A stretch of DNA of 64,000 bases from Geomonas sp. Red32 (GTDB taxonomy: Bacteria; Desulfobacterota; Desulfuromonadia; Geobacterales; Geobacteraceae), in assembly GCF_023652955.1 (NCBI RefSeq), contig NZ_JAKLOY010000007.1, positions 124,001-188,000 on the forward strand, given 5' to 3'. This document shows positions 17,029 to 25,140 of this stretch, in pieces; positions within the stretch are counted from its first letter, which is position 1; each line of letters starts with the position of its first letter. The notes under the pieces are model-generated. The model was not told where the DNA came from, made no database searches, and saw only the letters and a list, made by a program, of their open reading frames with translations. The translations under genes were made by a program, and so were the position numbers.

Positions 17029-17454
17029 TCAGGAGAGTTTCTTCTTCATCTCCAGGATGTTCTCCCGGCAGTTCTTGTGGTAGGAGACCGAGTCCATCAG
17101 CGAGCGGATCAGGAAGATCCCCCGGCCCCGGTCTTCCAGTTCCTCGAAGTTTGGGGTAGGGATGGCGTTGATGTCGAACCCCTGACCGTCGTCGAAGACC
17201 CGGATGGTGAGTTCGGAGGCGTGAAGGCTGATTATGATGCGGACGAGCTTCTCCGGTTCGTTGGGACCCGCATGCTTGATCGCATTGACCATCGCCTCCG
17301 TCAGCACAAGGTTGAGGTGGTACGCGAGGGTGTCCCGGTCTCCGCTGTATTTCTCCAGTTCCCGGGCGATGTCCTCGCCGATCCTGCCGATCAGGCTGAG
17401 GTAACGGGTCTTGTTGGGGACCTTGATGTCAACCTCGATCCTGTTTCCTTCCAT
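17029..17454 (-). CDS. RsbW-like anti-sigma / serine-kinase ATPase
   Basis: 141 residues of GHKL ATPase fold. N box LTEAMVNAIKHA carries the Mg-coordinating Asn, G1 is FDDGQGFD and G2 is GRGIFLIRSLMD. The family binds a sigma factor or other effector and phosphorylates a STAS antagonist. The STAS gene is 13 bp upstream on the same strand, which supports partner switching. No sigma-factor gene lies nearby, so the output partner is unknown. Confidence 0.88.
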   Translation of the reverse strand: MEGNRIEVDIKVPNKTRYLSLIGRIGEDIARELEKYSGDRDTLAYHLNLVLTEAMVNAIKHAGPNEPEKLVRIIISLHASELTIRVFDDGQGFDINAIPTPNFEELEDRGRGIFLIRSLMDSVSYHKNCRENILEMKKKLS

Positions 17455-17467
17455 TGCTCGCCTCGCT

Positions 17468-17806
17468 TTACTGGAAGTTTTCCATGGCTTCCACGCTGGA
17501 GGGGAATATCTCGAAAACCCGGTGCAGGCGGGTGAGTTCGAACATGGACTTCACCTGGGACTGAAGCGAGGATAGTTTGAGGTTACCCTGGTGGGAGATG
17601 GCGTTCTTGAAACCGGAAACAAGGGCGCCCAACCCGGAGCTGTCGATGAACCTGACATCCTTGAGGTCGACCAGCACGTTCTTGGTCCCGTCTTCGAAAA
17701 GCTTCTGCACGGCGCTCTTAAGTTCCGCCGAGTTATGAGCGTCCAGCCGCTCCTCTCTAACGTAGAGAATTACCACGTCGTTCCTCGTCTCGTTTACAAG
17801 GTTCAT
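17468..17806 (-). CDS. STAS-domain anti-anti-sigma factor
   Basis: 112 residues from the ATG preceded by AAGGAGAAGGTT; an upstream ATG would add 11 residues without a ribosome site. It is a single STAS domain, with KDVRFIDSSGLGALVSGF holding the phospho-acceptor Ser of the D-S-S-G motif. In the dephosphorylated state such proteins sequester RsbW-like kinases. The next gene downstream is that kinase, and the gene upstream encodes a PP2C phosphatase able to dephosphorylate it. Confidence 0.9.
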   Translation of the reverse strand: MNLVNETRNDVVILYVREERLDAHNSAELKSAVQKLFEDGTKNVLVDLKDVRFIDSSGLGALVSGFKNAISHQGNLKLSSLQSQVKSMFELTRLHRVFEIFPSSVEAMENFQ

Positions 17807-17862
17807 AACCTTCTCCTTTATGTAAATCCATGTCCGCATAGCTCGAGCCGCGACTCACATTA

Positions 17863-17891
17863 ATTGTGCAATAACCCCCAGCAATTATCAA
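17863..17891 (-). promoter_or_regulatory. Candidate sigma-70 promoter for the STAS-RsbW pair
   Basis: On the minus strand TTGATA, 17 bp, CACAAT. It lies in the 249-bp gap between the SLC5-PP2C gene and the STAS gene. If active, the pair has its own transcript rather than depending on the upstream operon. Confidence 0.45.
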
Positions 17892-18055
17892 GCGAAGCGC
17901 GATATTCCTTATCCCCCGCCCCGCAAGCCTTCGCGGCTCTTCCTCGCTCCCGGCCCCCCTCCCGCGGCCGGTTTAATGCCCTCACCCTTTCATTTTCATT
18001 GGAAAACCGCCGTTCCTTAGCCCCTTTTGCACCTCTGTGAGTATCGCGTACCGGT

Positions 18056-21000
18056 TTAGTGGGGAGGCGAGGGGGTGCCGGGTTTTTGCCCCTTTTCCCG
18101 AGGGCGGGGTGGATTGGACGGCTCCTTGCCGTCGGTGACCTTGACGACCACCATCGAGATGTCGTCCTGCAAGGGGGCCGGCGAGGTGTATGCGGTCACC
18201 TCGGCCATCACCTCTTCGACGATGCCCTCCGGCTCCCGGTCCAGCAGGCGGGTGAGGGTGGCGGTAAGCCGCTCGACCCCGAAGAGCTCGCCGTTTTTCC
18301 CCTCGGCTTCGATGATCCCGTCCGTGTAGATGAAGAGGAGATCCCCCGGTGCGAGGGAAACCTCTTTCTGCTCGAAAAGCACGTCCATCTCCACTCCGAG
18401 GATCAGCCCCTCGGCGTCCAGCTCCTCCCATTTCCCCTCGCGGTAGAGAAGGGGCCTCGTGTGGCCGGCGTTGGCGTAGCTGAAGGTGTGGGTGGTCCCG
18501 TCGTACTTCCCGCAGAACATGGTGATGAACAGCTCGGCCCGGGTGAGGTCGTGGTAGAGGAGCTCGTTGAGCACCCTCAGTACCTCGCGGGGAGCGCGGG
18601 TCGCCTGCATCTGGGTCCGCAACACGCTCCTCGTCTCCACCATGATGAGGGCCGCGCCCACGCTGTGGCCGGAGACGTCGGCCATGACGGTATCGACCTG
18701 GTCCTCGGTCCTTTGGAAGAAGTCGTAGTAGTCCCCCCCCACGTGGGTCGCCGGGGTGCAGCGGCAGGCGATGCTGATGCCGAGCACCTCCGGGGGGCGC
18801 TCGGGGAGCAGGGAGAGCTGGATCTGCTTGGCGAGCTCCAGGTCGCGGGTGACGCGGGCGTTCTCGAGCTGGGCCGCTTCCTTCTGGCGCCGTTCCTGCT
18901 CGCGCGCCTCCCGTTCCCGCACGATTCCCACCGCCTGGGCGAGCTGGCCGGCGAGACTCTCCAAAAGCTCCACGAACTGCTCGGTGAAGAGGCCGACGAT
19001 GGAACGGGAGAAGACGGAGAGGATGCCGACCGGAGGGGCCCCTTCGCTGGCGATCGGGATATGGGCGAAGGACTTGATCCCCTCGCGGTTGAAGATCTCC
19101 TTGGCGATCGGCTTGGTGATGTAGGTGGTGTCGTTGAAGAACTCGGTCCGCCTCCCGAGGAAGGCCTCGCCGACGTGGGTGTCGATCTCCACCTGGCGGT
19201 CCTCGCCGGTAATGGCATCTCCCCCTTCGCCCTTGAAGCAGCGGACCTCGAGCATCCCGCGGTCGTTCAGGAGCCGGATGACCGCCAGGTCGAGCTTGAA
19301 CTCGCGCAACAAAAGGGTCAAAAGGTCCTGCATGATGATGTCGAGCTCCTGGGAGCGGCTCATGATCTCCGACGCCCTGAGCCTCACGAAGAGCGCCTCG
19401 CGGCTTTGGTCGCGGGAGGTCCGGACCGTGGAGAAGATGTCGTAGACCGACTCCATGCGGGACCCGATGTCGGAGAGGAAGCTCTCCACCACCGCCCCGG
19501 CCGCCGCCCCCCCGAGCGAGCCGGCCAGGGTCTTCTCGACGAAGCGCTTCAGGTTGGGGAGCTCGAACTCGGAGACCCCCCCCTTGCCGTCGATCTCACG
19601 ATCGCCGAGGTAATCGCTGATGGCGGCGTAGGCGGGCCCCTCCCCGATGAACTTCGACATCAGGTTGACGAACTGGACGATGGTCACCGGCTTGGAGAGG
19701 CGCTTGGTTTCCCACTGCGGGGTTCCGTCGGCTGGCTCGAAGACGTGGACGAACTTCTCGACCTGTTCCTTCTCCTTCTCTCCCTGGTGGAAGATGATGG
19801 AGAGGTGGAGATAGGCGGAGATGTTGAAGAACATGCTCCAGAAGAGGGTGTGGCTCCAGGGGTCGAGCTTGAGGCCGAAGAGCGCCTGGGGCTTCAGGAG
19901 CTCGATGCCGAAGGGTCCGTAGGTGAGGATGTCGGAGTGCCAGTGCCCGGCGTGGATGATGGAGGGGAAGAGCATGGTGTAGCACCAGACCGCGAACCCG
20001 AGCGCCAGGCCGCCGATGGCCCCCGCCTTGTTGCCGCGGGGCCAGTAGAGTCCGCCGATCAAGGCAGGGGCGAACTGGATGGCGGCCGAGAAGGAGATGA
20101 GCCCCATGTTGGCGAGCATGTAGCTCTCCCCGACGATGCTCTGGTAGAGGTAGCCCAGGAAGATGACCAGGATGATCCCGACCCTCTTCAGGTTGAGGAG
20201 GAGAAACGAGAACCAGCTCCTGGGCTTGAGCCGCACCACGACCGGCATCAGGACGTGGTTCAGAAACATGGTGGAGACCGCCACCGACTCGACCATCACC
20301 ATCCCGGCCGAGGCGGAGAATCCCCCCAGAAAGGCCAGCAGGGCCAGCCAGTGGTGCCCCGCCTTGAGCGGCAGGGTCAGCACGAAATAGTCGGCTCCGG
20401 CGTTGGTGCCGGTCATCAGCATCCCCGCCGCGGCGATCGGCATGACGAAGATGTTCATCAGGAACATGTAGGCGGGGAAGGCCCAGGCGGCGGAGTTCAG
20501 GTGCCGCTCGTCGGCGTTCTCCAGCACCATGACCTGGAACTGGCGGGGAAGGAGCATGACCGCGCTCATGGAGAGGGTAAGGAGACTGAACCAGGAGAGG
20601 TAGGAGTTCTCGTTCCCGGACCCGAGGGTGGAGAGCCTGGCCAGGTCGGCCGGGGAGTGCTCCTTGAGCCGGTAGAAGATGTCCCCCACGCCGTCGAAGA
20701 AGACGTAGGTGATGATGATGCCGACGGTGAGAAATGCCACCAGCTTGACGACCGACTCCAGGGCGATGGCCGCCACCATCCCCTCGTGCCGCTCGGCCGC
20801 CCCCAGGTGCTTGGCGCCGAAGATGGCGCTGAAGAGCGACAGCACGATGGCCGAGAAGAGGCCGGGGTGGGGGGAGATCGTGGCGAGGCTCTCGGGAAGC
20901 GGCAGCCCGAAGTCGCGGGTGCCGGTGATGATGGTGAAGGAGGTGGAGACCGCCCGCAGCTGGAGGGCGATGTACGGCATGATCCCGGTCAGGGTGATCA

Positions 21001-21364
21001 CCGTGATCAGGGCACCCAGCACCTGCGAGCTCCCGTAGCGCGAGGAGATGAAGTCGGCGATGGAGGTGATGTTGTTTTCCTTGGAGATGCGGACGATCTT
21101 CTTCAGGAAGAACCACCAGGAAAAGGCGGTGAGGGTGGGGCCGAGGTAAATGGGGAGAAAGTCGATCCCGGTGGTGGCCGCCTTGCCGACCGAGCCGTAG
21201 TAGGTCCAGGAGGTCGCGTAGACCGTGATGGAGAGCGAGTAGACGAGAGGGTTGGCGGTGATGCTTCTCCCTTCCTTCTGCCTCTGGTCCCCGTAGTACG
21301 CCACCAGAAAGAGGAGCGCTATGTAGAGCAGGGCGGTGCCCCACACCAGGTTGGCGGTCAGCAT
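18056..21364 (-). CDS. SLC5-STAC-GAF-PP2C fusion: transporter-coupled RsbU-type phosphatase
   Basis: 1102 residues. Residues 1-520 are a sodium:solute symporter-like membrane domain (TYYGSVGKAATTGIDFLPIYLGP) with about 13 helices. At about 555-630 is a STAC-like helical linker of the sort found in CbrA-type kinases (NLMSKFIGEGPAYAAISDYL). A GAF domain follows at about 655-800, a short coiled coil, then a SpoIIE/PP2C phosphatase at about 845-1080. The metal-binding motifs are intact: VGGDYYDFF, ADVSGHSVGAALIM and YTDGIIEAEG. A histidine kinase usually occupies the C-terminus in this architecture, whereas here it is a phosphatase. The start shares one base with the preceding stop (TGATG). The downstream STAS protein is the likely substrate. 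Confidence 0.9.
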   Translation of the reverse strand: MLTANLVWGTALLYIALLFLVAYYGDQRQKEGRSITANPLVYSLSITVYATSWTYYGSVGKAATTGIDFLPIYLGPTLTAFSWWFFLKKIVRISKENNITSIADFISSRYGSSQVLGALITVITLTGIMPYIALQLRAVSTSFTIITGTRDFGLPLPESLATISPHPGLFSAIVLSLFSAIFGAKHLGAAERHEGMVAAIALESVVKLVAFLTVGIIITYVFFDGVGDIFYRLKEHSPADLARLSTLGSGNENSYLSWFSLLTLSMSAVMLLPRQFQVMVLENADERHLNSAAWAFPAYMFLMNIFVMPIAAAGMLMTGTNAGADYFVLTLPLKAGHHWLALLAFLGGFSASAGMVMVESVAVSTMFLNHVLMPVVVRLKPRSWFSFLLLNLKRVGIILVIFLGYLYQSIVGESYMLANMGLISFSAAIQFAPALIGGLYWPRGNKAGAIGGLALGFAVWCYTMLFPSIIHAGHWHSDILTYGPFGIELLKPQALFGLKLDPWSHTLFWSMFFNISAYLHLSIIFHQGEKEKEQVEKFVHVFEPADGTPQWETKRLSKPVTIVQFVNLMSKFIGEGPAYAAISDYLGDREIDGKGGVSEFELPNLKRFVEKTLAGSLGGAAAGAVVESFLSDIGSRMESVYDIFSTVRTSRDQSREALFVRLRASEIMSRSQELDIIMQDLLTLLLREFKLDLAVIRLLNDRGMLEVRCFKGEGGDAITGEDRQVEIDTHVGEAFLGRRTEFFNDTTYITKPIAKEIFNREGIKSFAHIPIASEGAPPVGILSVFSRSIVGLFTEQFVELLESLAGQLAQAVGIVREREAREQERRQKEAAQLENARVTRDLELAKQIQLSLLPERPPEVLGISIACRCTPATHVGGDYYDFFQRTEDQVDTVMADVSGHSVGAALIMVETRSVLRTQMQATRAPREVLRVLNELLYHDLTRAELFITMFCGKYDGTTHTFSYANAGHTRPLLYREGKWEELDAEGLILGVEMDVLFEQKEVSLAPGDLLFIYTDGIIEAEGKNGELFGVERLTATLTRLLDREPEGIVEEVMAEVTAYTSPAPLQDDISMVVVKVTDGKEPSNPPRPREKGQKPGTPSPPH

Positions 21365-21612
21365 CAGTGACGGTCCCTTTTCTCGTTTTCCTTGCGCGCG
21401 GCACGGCTGAAGAGGTAGACGGTGCAGATCGAGACGAACCATCCGGTCAGCAGGTACAGGTAAAGGAGCGGGAGGCCGAAGGGGAGGACCGGGCGGTTGA
21501 AGATGCTCAGGAAGGGATAGTTCATCATCACCATCCCGAGCACGAACCAGACGACCCAGGTGTCCTTGAGCCGCAGGCGCTTCGCCACCCCTTCGCGAAA
21601 CCGCTTTCTCAT
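21364..21612 (-). CDS. Small two-helix membrane protein, likely SLC5 partner
   Basis: 82 residues with a basic N-terminus (MRKRFREGVAKRLRLKD), two hydrophobic segments (about 20-38 and 47-68) and a charged tail. It sits between coupled genes: its ATG overlaps the kinase stop by four bases (ATGA) and its stop overlaps the SLC5 start (TGATG). Small two-helix proteins commonly accompany SLC5-type carriers. By position it is probably a subunit or chaperone of the fused transporter; no named family was recognised. Confidence 0.7.
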   Translation of the reverse strand: MRKRFREGVAKRLRLKDTWVVWFVLGMVMMNYPFLSIFNRPVLPFGLPLLYLYLLTGWFVSICTVYLFSRAARKENEKRDRH

Positions 21613-23222
21613 GTCAATAACCCCATCCCTTCCAGCGCCCGCTCCACCACGTCCGCCAGCGGCAGCGAGGAATCGACGGTGATCGACTCCCCCGGGGCGG
21701 GAGGTTCGTACTCGGAGGCGAGTTGCGGATAGGTTTCCCAGCGGGCGTCGGAGATCTCCCGCGGGTCATCGAGCCGCTTCTCGAGCCGCTCCCTGATCAC
21801 CTCAACGGGGCAGGAGGTCTCCAGCACCACGAAGGGGACTTCGAGATCCTCGGCCAGCTTGCGGAAGATATCGCGGTCGGCGCGGCGGCGGAAGGTGGCG
21901 TCGATCACGACCGGCCTCCCGGCCGATAGTTCCTCGCACGCTCGCAGGGCCAGTTCCGCGTAGGTGGCCCGGTCCCACTCCGGCGTGTAAATTCCTTCGT
22001 TGCAGGTGGCCGTTCCCCTGCTGGCAGAGGTGGCCTCACTTTCCAGGGGGGGGGCCGGAGGATGGGGTGCTGACGCCACCTTGGCCTGCGCCGCCATCTC
22101 CTTTCGCACCGCGTCGCTTCGCTCCCGCCGGATGCCGAGCTGCAAGGCCAGCTCGCCGGAGAGGGCGCTCTTGCCGCTTCCCGTCATCCCGCAGGTGACG
22201 ATGAGCGAAGGCTCCAGCCGTTCCCGCAGGATAAAGCCGCGGCAGAGGTTGAAGTAGCGGGCGGCGCTCCCGGCGCACGAGTTGCGCTCGGCCTCGGTCA
22301 CCCCCTCCTGGCCGCTCCTGATGCTCATCACCTTTCCCCGGATGAAGGCGCGGTTGGCGCGGTAGAAAGTCAGCAGCGGCTCCGGCAGGGAGTCGGCGGC
22401 CAGGACCCGGTAGGTGGCGAGGAAGGGGGCGCAGAACTCGCGGTGCCCGGCGTACTCCAGGTCCATCAGGAGAAAGCCGATGTCCGCCGCGGTGTCGGTG
22501 TAGCGGAACCTTTCGTTGAACTCGATGCAGTCGAAGATGCAGATGGTATCGGTGAGGCAGATGTTGCCTGAGTGGAGGTCGCCGTCGCACTCCCTGATGA
22601 AGCCTTGCGCCACCCGGCTTTCGAGGAGATCCCTCCTTTGATCGAGAAAGGCCCGCACCCACTCCCCGACGAGGGTGTGGTCGCGGCGGGAGATGGTGGC
22701 GCCTATGAAGGGCTCCACCTGCCGCAGGTTGTCCTCCCAGTTCACCCCGAGGAGCTCGGGCGTGCCGCAGGCGTCGATCTCGGGGGCGCGCCGGGCGGCG
22801 AGGTGGAAATCTGCCACCCGGCGGGCGAGCCGTTCCATCATCCCGAAGCTCGCCTCGCCACGCTCCAGCAGCCGGTTCAGCATCCGCTCCTCGGGGAGCC
22901 GCCTCATCTTGACCGCATAGTCGATGAGCTCCCCCTCCGGACGAAAGCTCGCCTGATCTCCGGTCCGGTGCAGTTCCACCACGCCGAGGTAGGTGTCGGG
23001 GCAGAGCCGGCGGTTGAGACGGAGCTCTTCATGGCAGTAGTAGAGGCGTTTTTCCAGGGTGGTGAAGTCGAGAAAACCCAAGTCGACGGCCTTCTTCACC
23101 TTGTAGACGAAGCGGTCGGTCAGGAACAGAAAAGAGACGTGTGTTTCGATGAGCCGCACCTCAGCCGTAGGCTCAGGGTAGGCCATTGGTTCAAGTAGGG
23201 ATTTTATGAGCGTACGCTCCAT
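21609..23222 (-). CDS. APH-like kinase fused to P-loop kinase domain
   Basis: 537 residues. The N-terminal about 330 resemble an aminoglycoside phosphotransferase/kinase fold, with GFIRECDGDLHSGNICLTD as catalytic loop and IFDCIEFNERFRYTDTAADIGFL as the metal-binding Asp region. The C-terminal about 190 form a zeta-toxin/gluconokinase-like P-loop domain with GMTGSGKS. This bifunctional architecture is widespread and its substrate is unknown. It is the first gene of the operon leading to the SLC5-PP2C fusion. An Ala/Pro/Ser-rich insertion between the P-loop and the next helix matches an intergenic repeat read in frame (22033-22069). Confidence 0.82.
   Translation of the reverse strand: MERTLIKSLLEPMAYPEPTAEVRLIETHVSFLFLTDRFVYKVKKAVDLGFLDFTTLEKRLYYCHEELRLNRRLCPDTYLGVVELHRTGDQASFRPEGELIDYAVKMRRLPEERMLNRLLERGEASFGMMERLARRVADFHLAARRAPEIDACGTPELLGVNWEDNLRQVEPFIGATISRRDHTLVGEWVRAFLDQRRDLLESRVAQGFIRECDGDLHSGNICLTDTICIFDCIEFNERFRYTDTAADIGFLLMDLEYAGHREFCAPFLATYRVLAADSLPEPLLTFYRANRAFIRGKVMSIRSGQEGVTEAERNSCAGSAARYFNLCRGFILRERLEPSLIVTCGMTGSGKSALSGELALQLGIRRERSDAVRKEMAAQAKVASAPHPPAPPLESEATSASRGTATCNEGIYTPEWDRATYAELALRACEELSAGRPVVIDATFRRRADRDIFRKLAEDLEVPFVVLETSCPVEVIRERLEKRLDDPREISDARWETYPQLASEYEPPAPGESITVDSSLPLADVVERALEGMGLLT
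22033..22069 (-). repeat. Intergenic-type repeat embedded in the kinase coding sequence
   Basis: Read on the minus strand it begins CACCCCATCCTCCGGCCC and ends CCTGGAAAGTGAGG. It aligns with the intergenic elements at 15984-16020 and 29271-29308. It encodes roughly HPPAPPLESE in the linker after the P-loop helix, without breaking the frame. Confidence 0.55.
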
Positions 23223-23309
23223 CGCGTTCCCTTAAGGTGACGATTTCACTTGAGGAATACTATCACAACGACCCGGTGGTGCAACTCAAATACCCGGCAC
23301 AATTGTTGT

Positions 23310-23338
23310 TTGACGCTTCTGGGTATTTGTGTTAGCTT
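23310..23338 (+). promoter_or_regulatory. Sigma-70 promoter for the TPR-peptide transporter operon
   Basis: TTGACG, 17 bp, TAGCTT, in the 220-bp divergent region between the kinase fusion and the TPR lipoprotein. Predicted start is near 23345, giving a leader of about 98 nt. A sigma-54-like CGGCAC-N5-TTGTT at 23295-23310 overlaps but lacks the -12 GC. Confidence 0.5.
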
Positions 23339-23442
23339 TCATGTGACGATTCGCGCCATCCCGCGGGATAGAGTATCCCCCAGGGGTGCCGCGTTTTTTA
23401 AGTTTTTATGACTGCTTTCTAACTGGAAACCACAGGTACCCC

Positions 23443-25140
23443 ATGACCAAGAAGTGTCTTCCGTTCCTTTTACTTCTTTCCCTGTTGAGTGCGTGCGCCA
23501 CCGGACAGGCGACCCACGAGGTTCCTTCCCCCCTCACCCCTGAGGCGAGTACGCAGTCCCGCACTCTTTACTTCTTCGCGCTGGCCCGTCTGCGGGCGGG
23601 CGAGGGGGACCTCGACGGCGCGCTCACCCTGCTCCGCTCCGCCATCGAGGCGGACCCGTCCTCCCCCATTCTGCATACCGCCGCCGCCCAGATCTACCTG
23701 CAGCAAAACCACCCGGACGAGGCGCTGGCCGAGGCCCAGGCGGCAGTCAAGGCGGACCCGAACTCCGTCCAGGCCGAGCTTTTGACCGGCAACATCCTGA
23801 CCACCATGCAGCGCGAGAAGGAGGCCATCCCCTACTACAAGAAGGTGCTGGAGCTCGACCCGGCCAAGGAAGAGGTCTACCTTCACGTGGCGATCTCCTA
23901 CCTCAAGAATTACGAGTACGAGCAGGCGGTCGACACCTTGAAGTCCATGATCAAGGCGCTTCCGGAATCGCCGCTCGGCTACTACTACCTGGCCAAGACC
24001 TACGACCAGATGCGGCTTCCCAAGGAGGCGCTCTCCTACTACAAGAAGGCGGTGGAGATCAAGCCGGACTTCGAGCAGGCGCTGATCGAAATGGGGATCT
24101 CGCAGGAGACCCAGGGGCTGACCAGCGACGCCATCGCGACCTACAAGGCGCTTTTGGAGGTGAATCCCTCCAACATCACCGTCGTGCAGCACCTGGCCCA
24201 GCTCTACATCCAGCAGCGCAAGCTCGACGAGGCGCTGACCCTTCTGCAGCAGCAGGGGGGAGACTCCCTGGAGAACCAGCGCAAAGTCGGTCTGCTTCAG
24301 CTGGAGCTTGAACACTACGACGATGCGGTGGCCACCTTCGAACAGATCCTCAAGACGGATCCCCAGGCCCACCAGGTCCGTTTCTACCTCGGTAACGCCT
24401 ATGAGGAGATGGACGAGCCCGAGGAAGCCATCGCCGAGTTCTCCAAGATCCCGCGCGACTCGAGCTACTACGTCGACGCCATGGGCCACCTCGCCTTCCT
24501 CTACAAGGAGCAGGGGGACCCGGCCAAGGGGATCGATCTCATCAAGAACGAGATCAAGGAGATGCCGGACAAGGTGGAGCCGTACCTGCACCTGGCCGGG
24601 CTCTACGAGGCGATGGACCGCTACCAGGACGGTATCGGCGTCCTGACCGGGATGGACAAGAAGCTGCAGGCCGACCCGCGGGTCAGCTTCCGCCTCGGCA
24701 TCCTCTACGACAAGACCGGCAAGCGGGAAGAGTCGGTGGCCATGATGAAACAGGTGCTGGTCGCCACCCCGGACGACGCCCAGGCCCTGAACTACCTCGG
24801 TTACACCTACGCGGAGATGGGGGAGAACCTCGACGAGGCGCTCGGCTACCTGAAGAAGGCGGTGGCCCTCAAGCCCGACGACGGCTTCATCCTCGACAGT
24901 CTCGGGTGGTGCTACTACAAGCTCAAGCGCTATGACGAGGCGGTCTACCAGCTCGAACGGGCGGTGGATCTCTCCGACCACGACACCACCGTCATGGGGC
25001 ATCTGGCCGACGCCTACTGCGCAAACCGCGACTACCGCAAGGCGCTTCCGATCTACCGCAAGCTCCAGAAGCTCGAGCCCGATCAGAAGGACATAGCCGA
25101 CAAGATCCGCCGCTGCCGTCAGGAGACTGGGGAAAAATGA
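23443..25140 (+). CDS. TPR-repeat lipoprotein
   Basis: 565 residues from the ATG giving MTKKCLPFLLLLSLLSAC, whose LLSAC is a lipobox, so the mature protein is lipid-anchored. An earlier GTG at 23386 would bury the signal peptide. At least a dozen TPR units follow, for example AEAQAAVKADPNSVQAELLTG and IPYYKKVLELDPAKEEVYL, up to the C-terminus. Such proteins scaffold envelope or secretion complexes. The stop overlaps the next ATG (ATGA), coupling it to the peptide-binding lipoprotein and hinting that they act together. Confidence 0.88.
   Translation: MTKKCLPFLLLLSLLSACATGQATHEVPSPLTPEASTQSRTLYFFALARLRAGEGDLDGALTLLRSAIEADPSSPILHTAAAQIYLQQNHPDEALAEAQAAVKADPNSVQAELLTGNILTTMQREKEAIPYYKKVLELDPAKEEVYLHVAISYLKNYEYEQAVDTLKSMIKALPESPLGYYYLAKTYDQMRLPKEALSYYKKAVEIKPDFEQALIEMGISQETQGLTSDAIATYKALLEVNPSNITVVQHLAQLYIQQRKLDEALTLLQQQGGDSLENQRKVGLLQLELEHYDDAVATFEQILKTDPQAHQVRFYLGNAYEEMDEPEEAIAEFSKIPRDSSYYVDAMGHLAFLYKEQGDPAKGIDLIKNEIKEMPDKVEPYLHLAGLYEAMDRYQDGIGVLTGMDKKLQADPRVSFRLGILYDKTGKREESVAMMKQVLVATPDDAQALNYLGYTYAEMGENLDEALGYLKKAVALKPDDGFILDSLGWCYYKLKRYDEAVYQLERAVDLSDHDTTVMGHLADAYCANRDYRKALPIYRKLQKLEPDQKDIADKIRRCRQETGEK

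Noticed and set aside
17868..17892. Sigma-54 promoter in the STAS leader (TGGGGG...TTGC)
   Set aside because: GG and GC elements are only 8 bp apart instead of 10.
18059..21370. Very long open frame on the plus strand opposite the SLC5-PP2C gene
   Set aside because: It is a shadow of GC-rich coding sequence: composition is extreme in Gly/Glu/Asp/His, there is no family similarity or ribosome site, and the minus-strand protein has intact domains throughout.
23290..23312. Sigma-54 promoter CGGCAC-N5-TTGTT upstream of the TPR gene
   Set aside because: The essential GC at -12 is replaced by GT, and a better-spaced TTGACG/TAGCTT sigma-70 promoter overlaps it.
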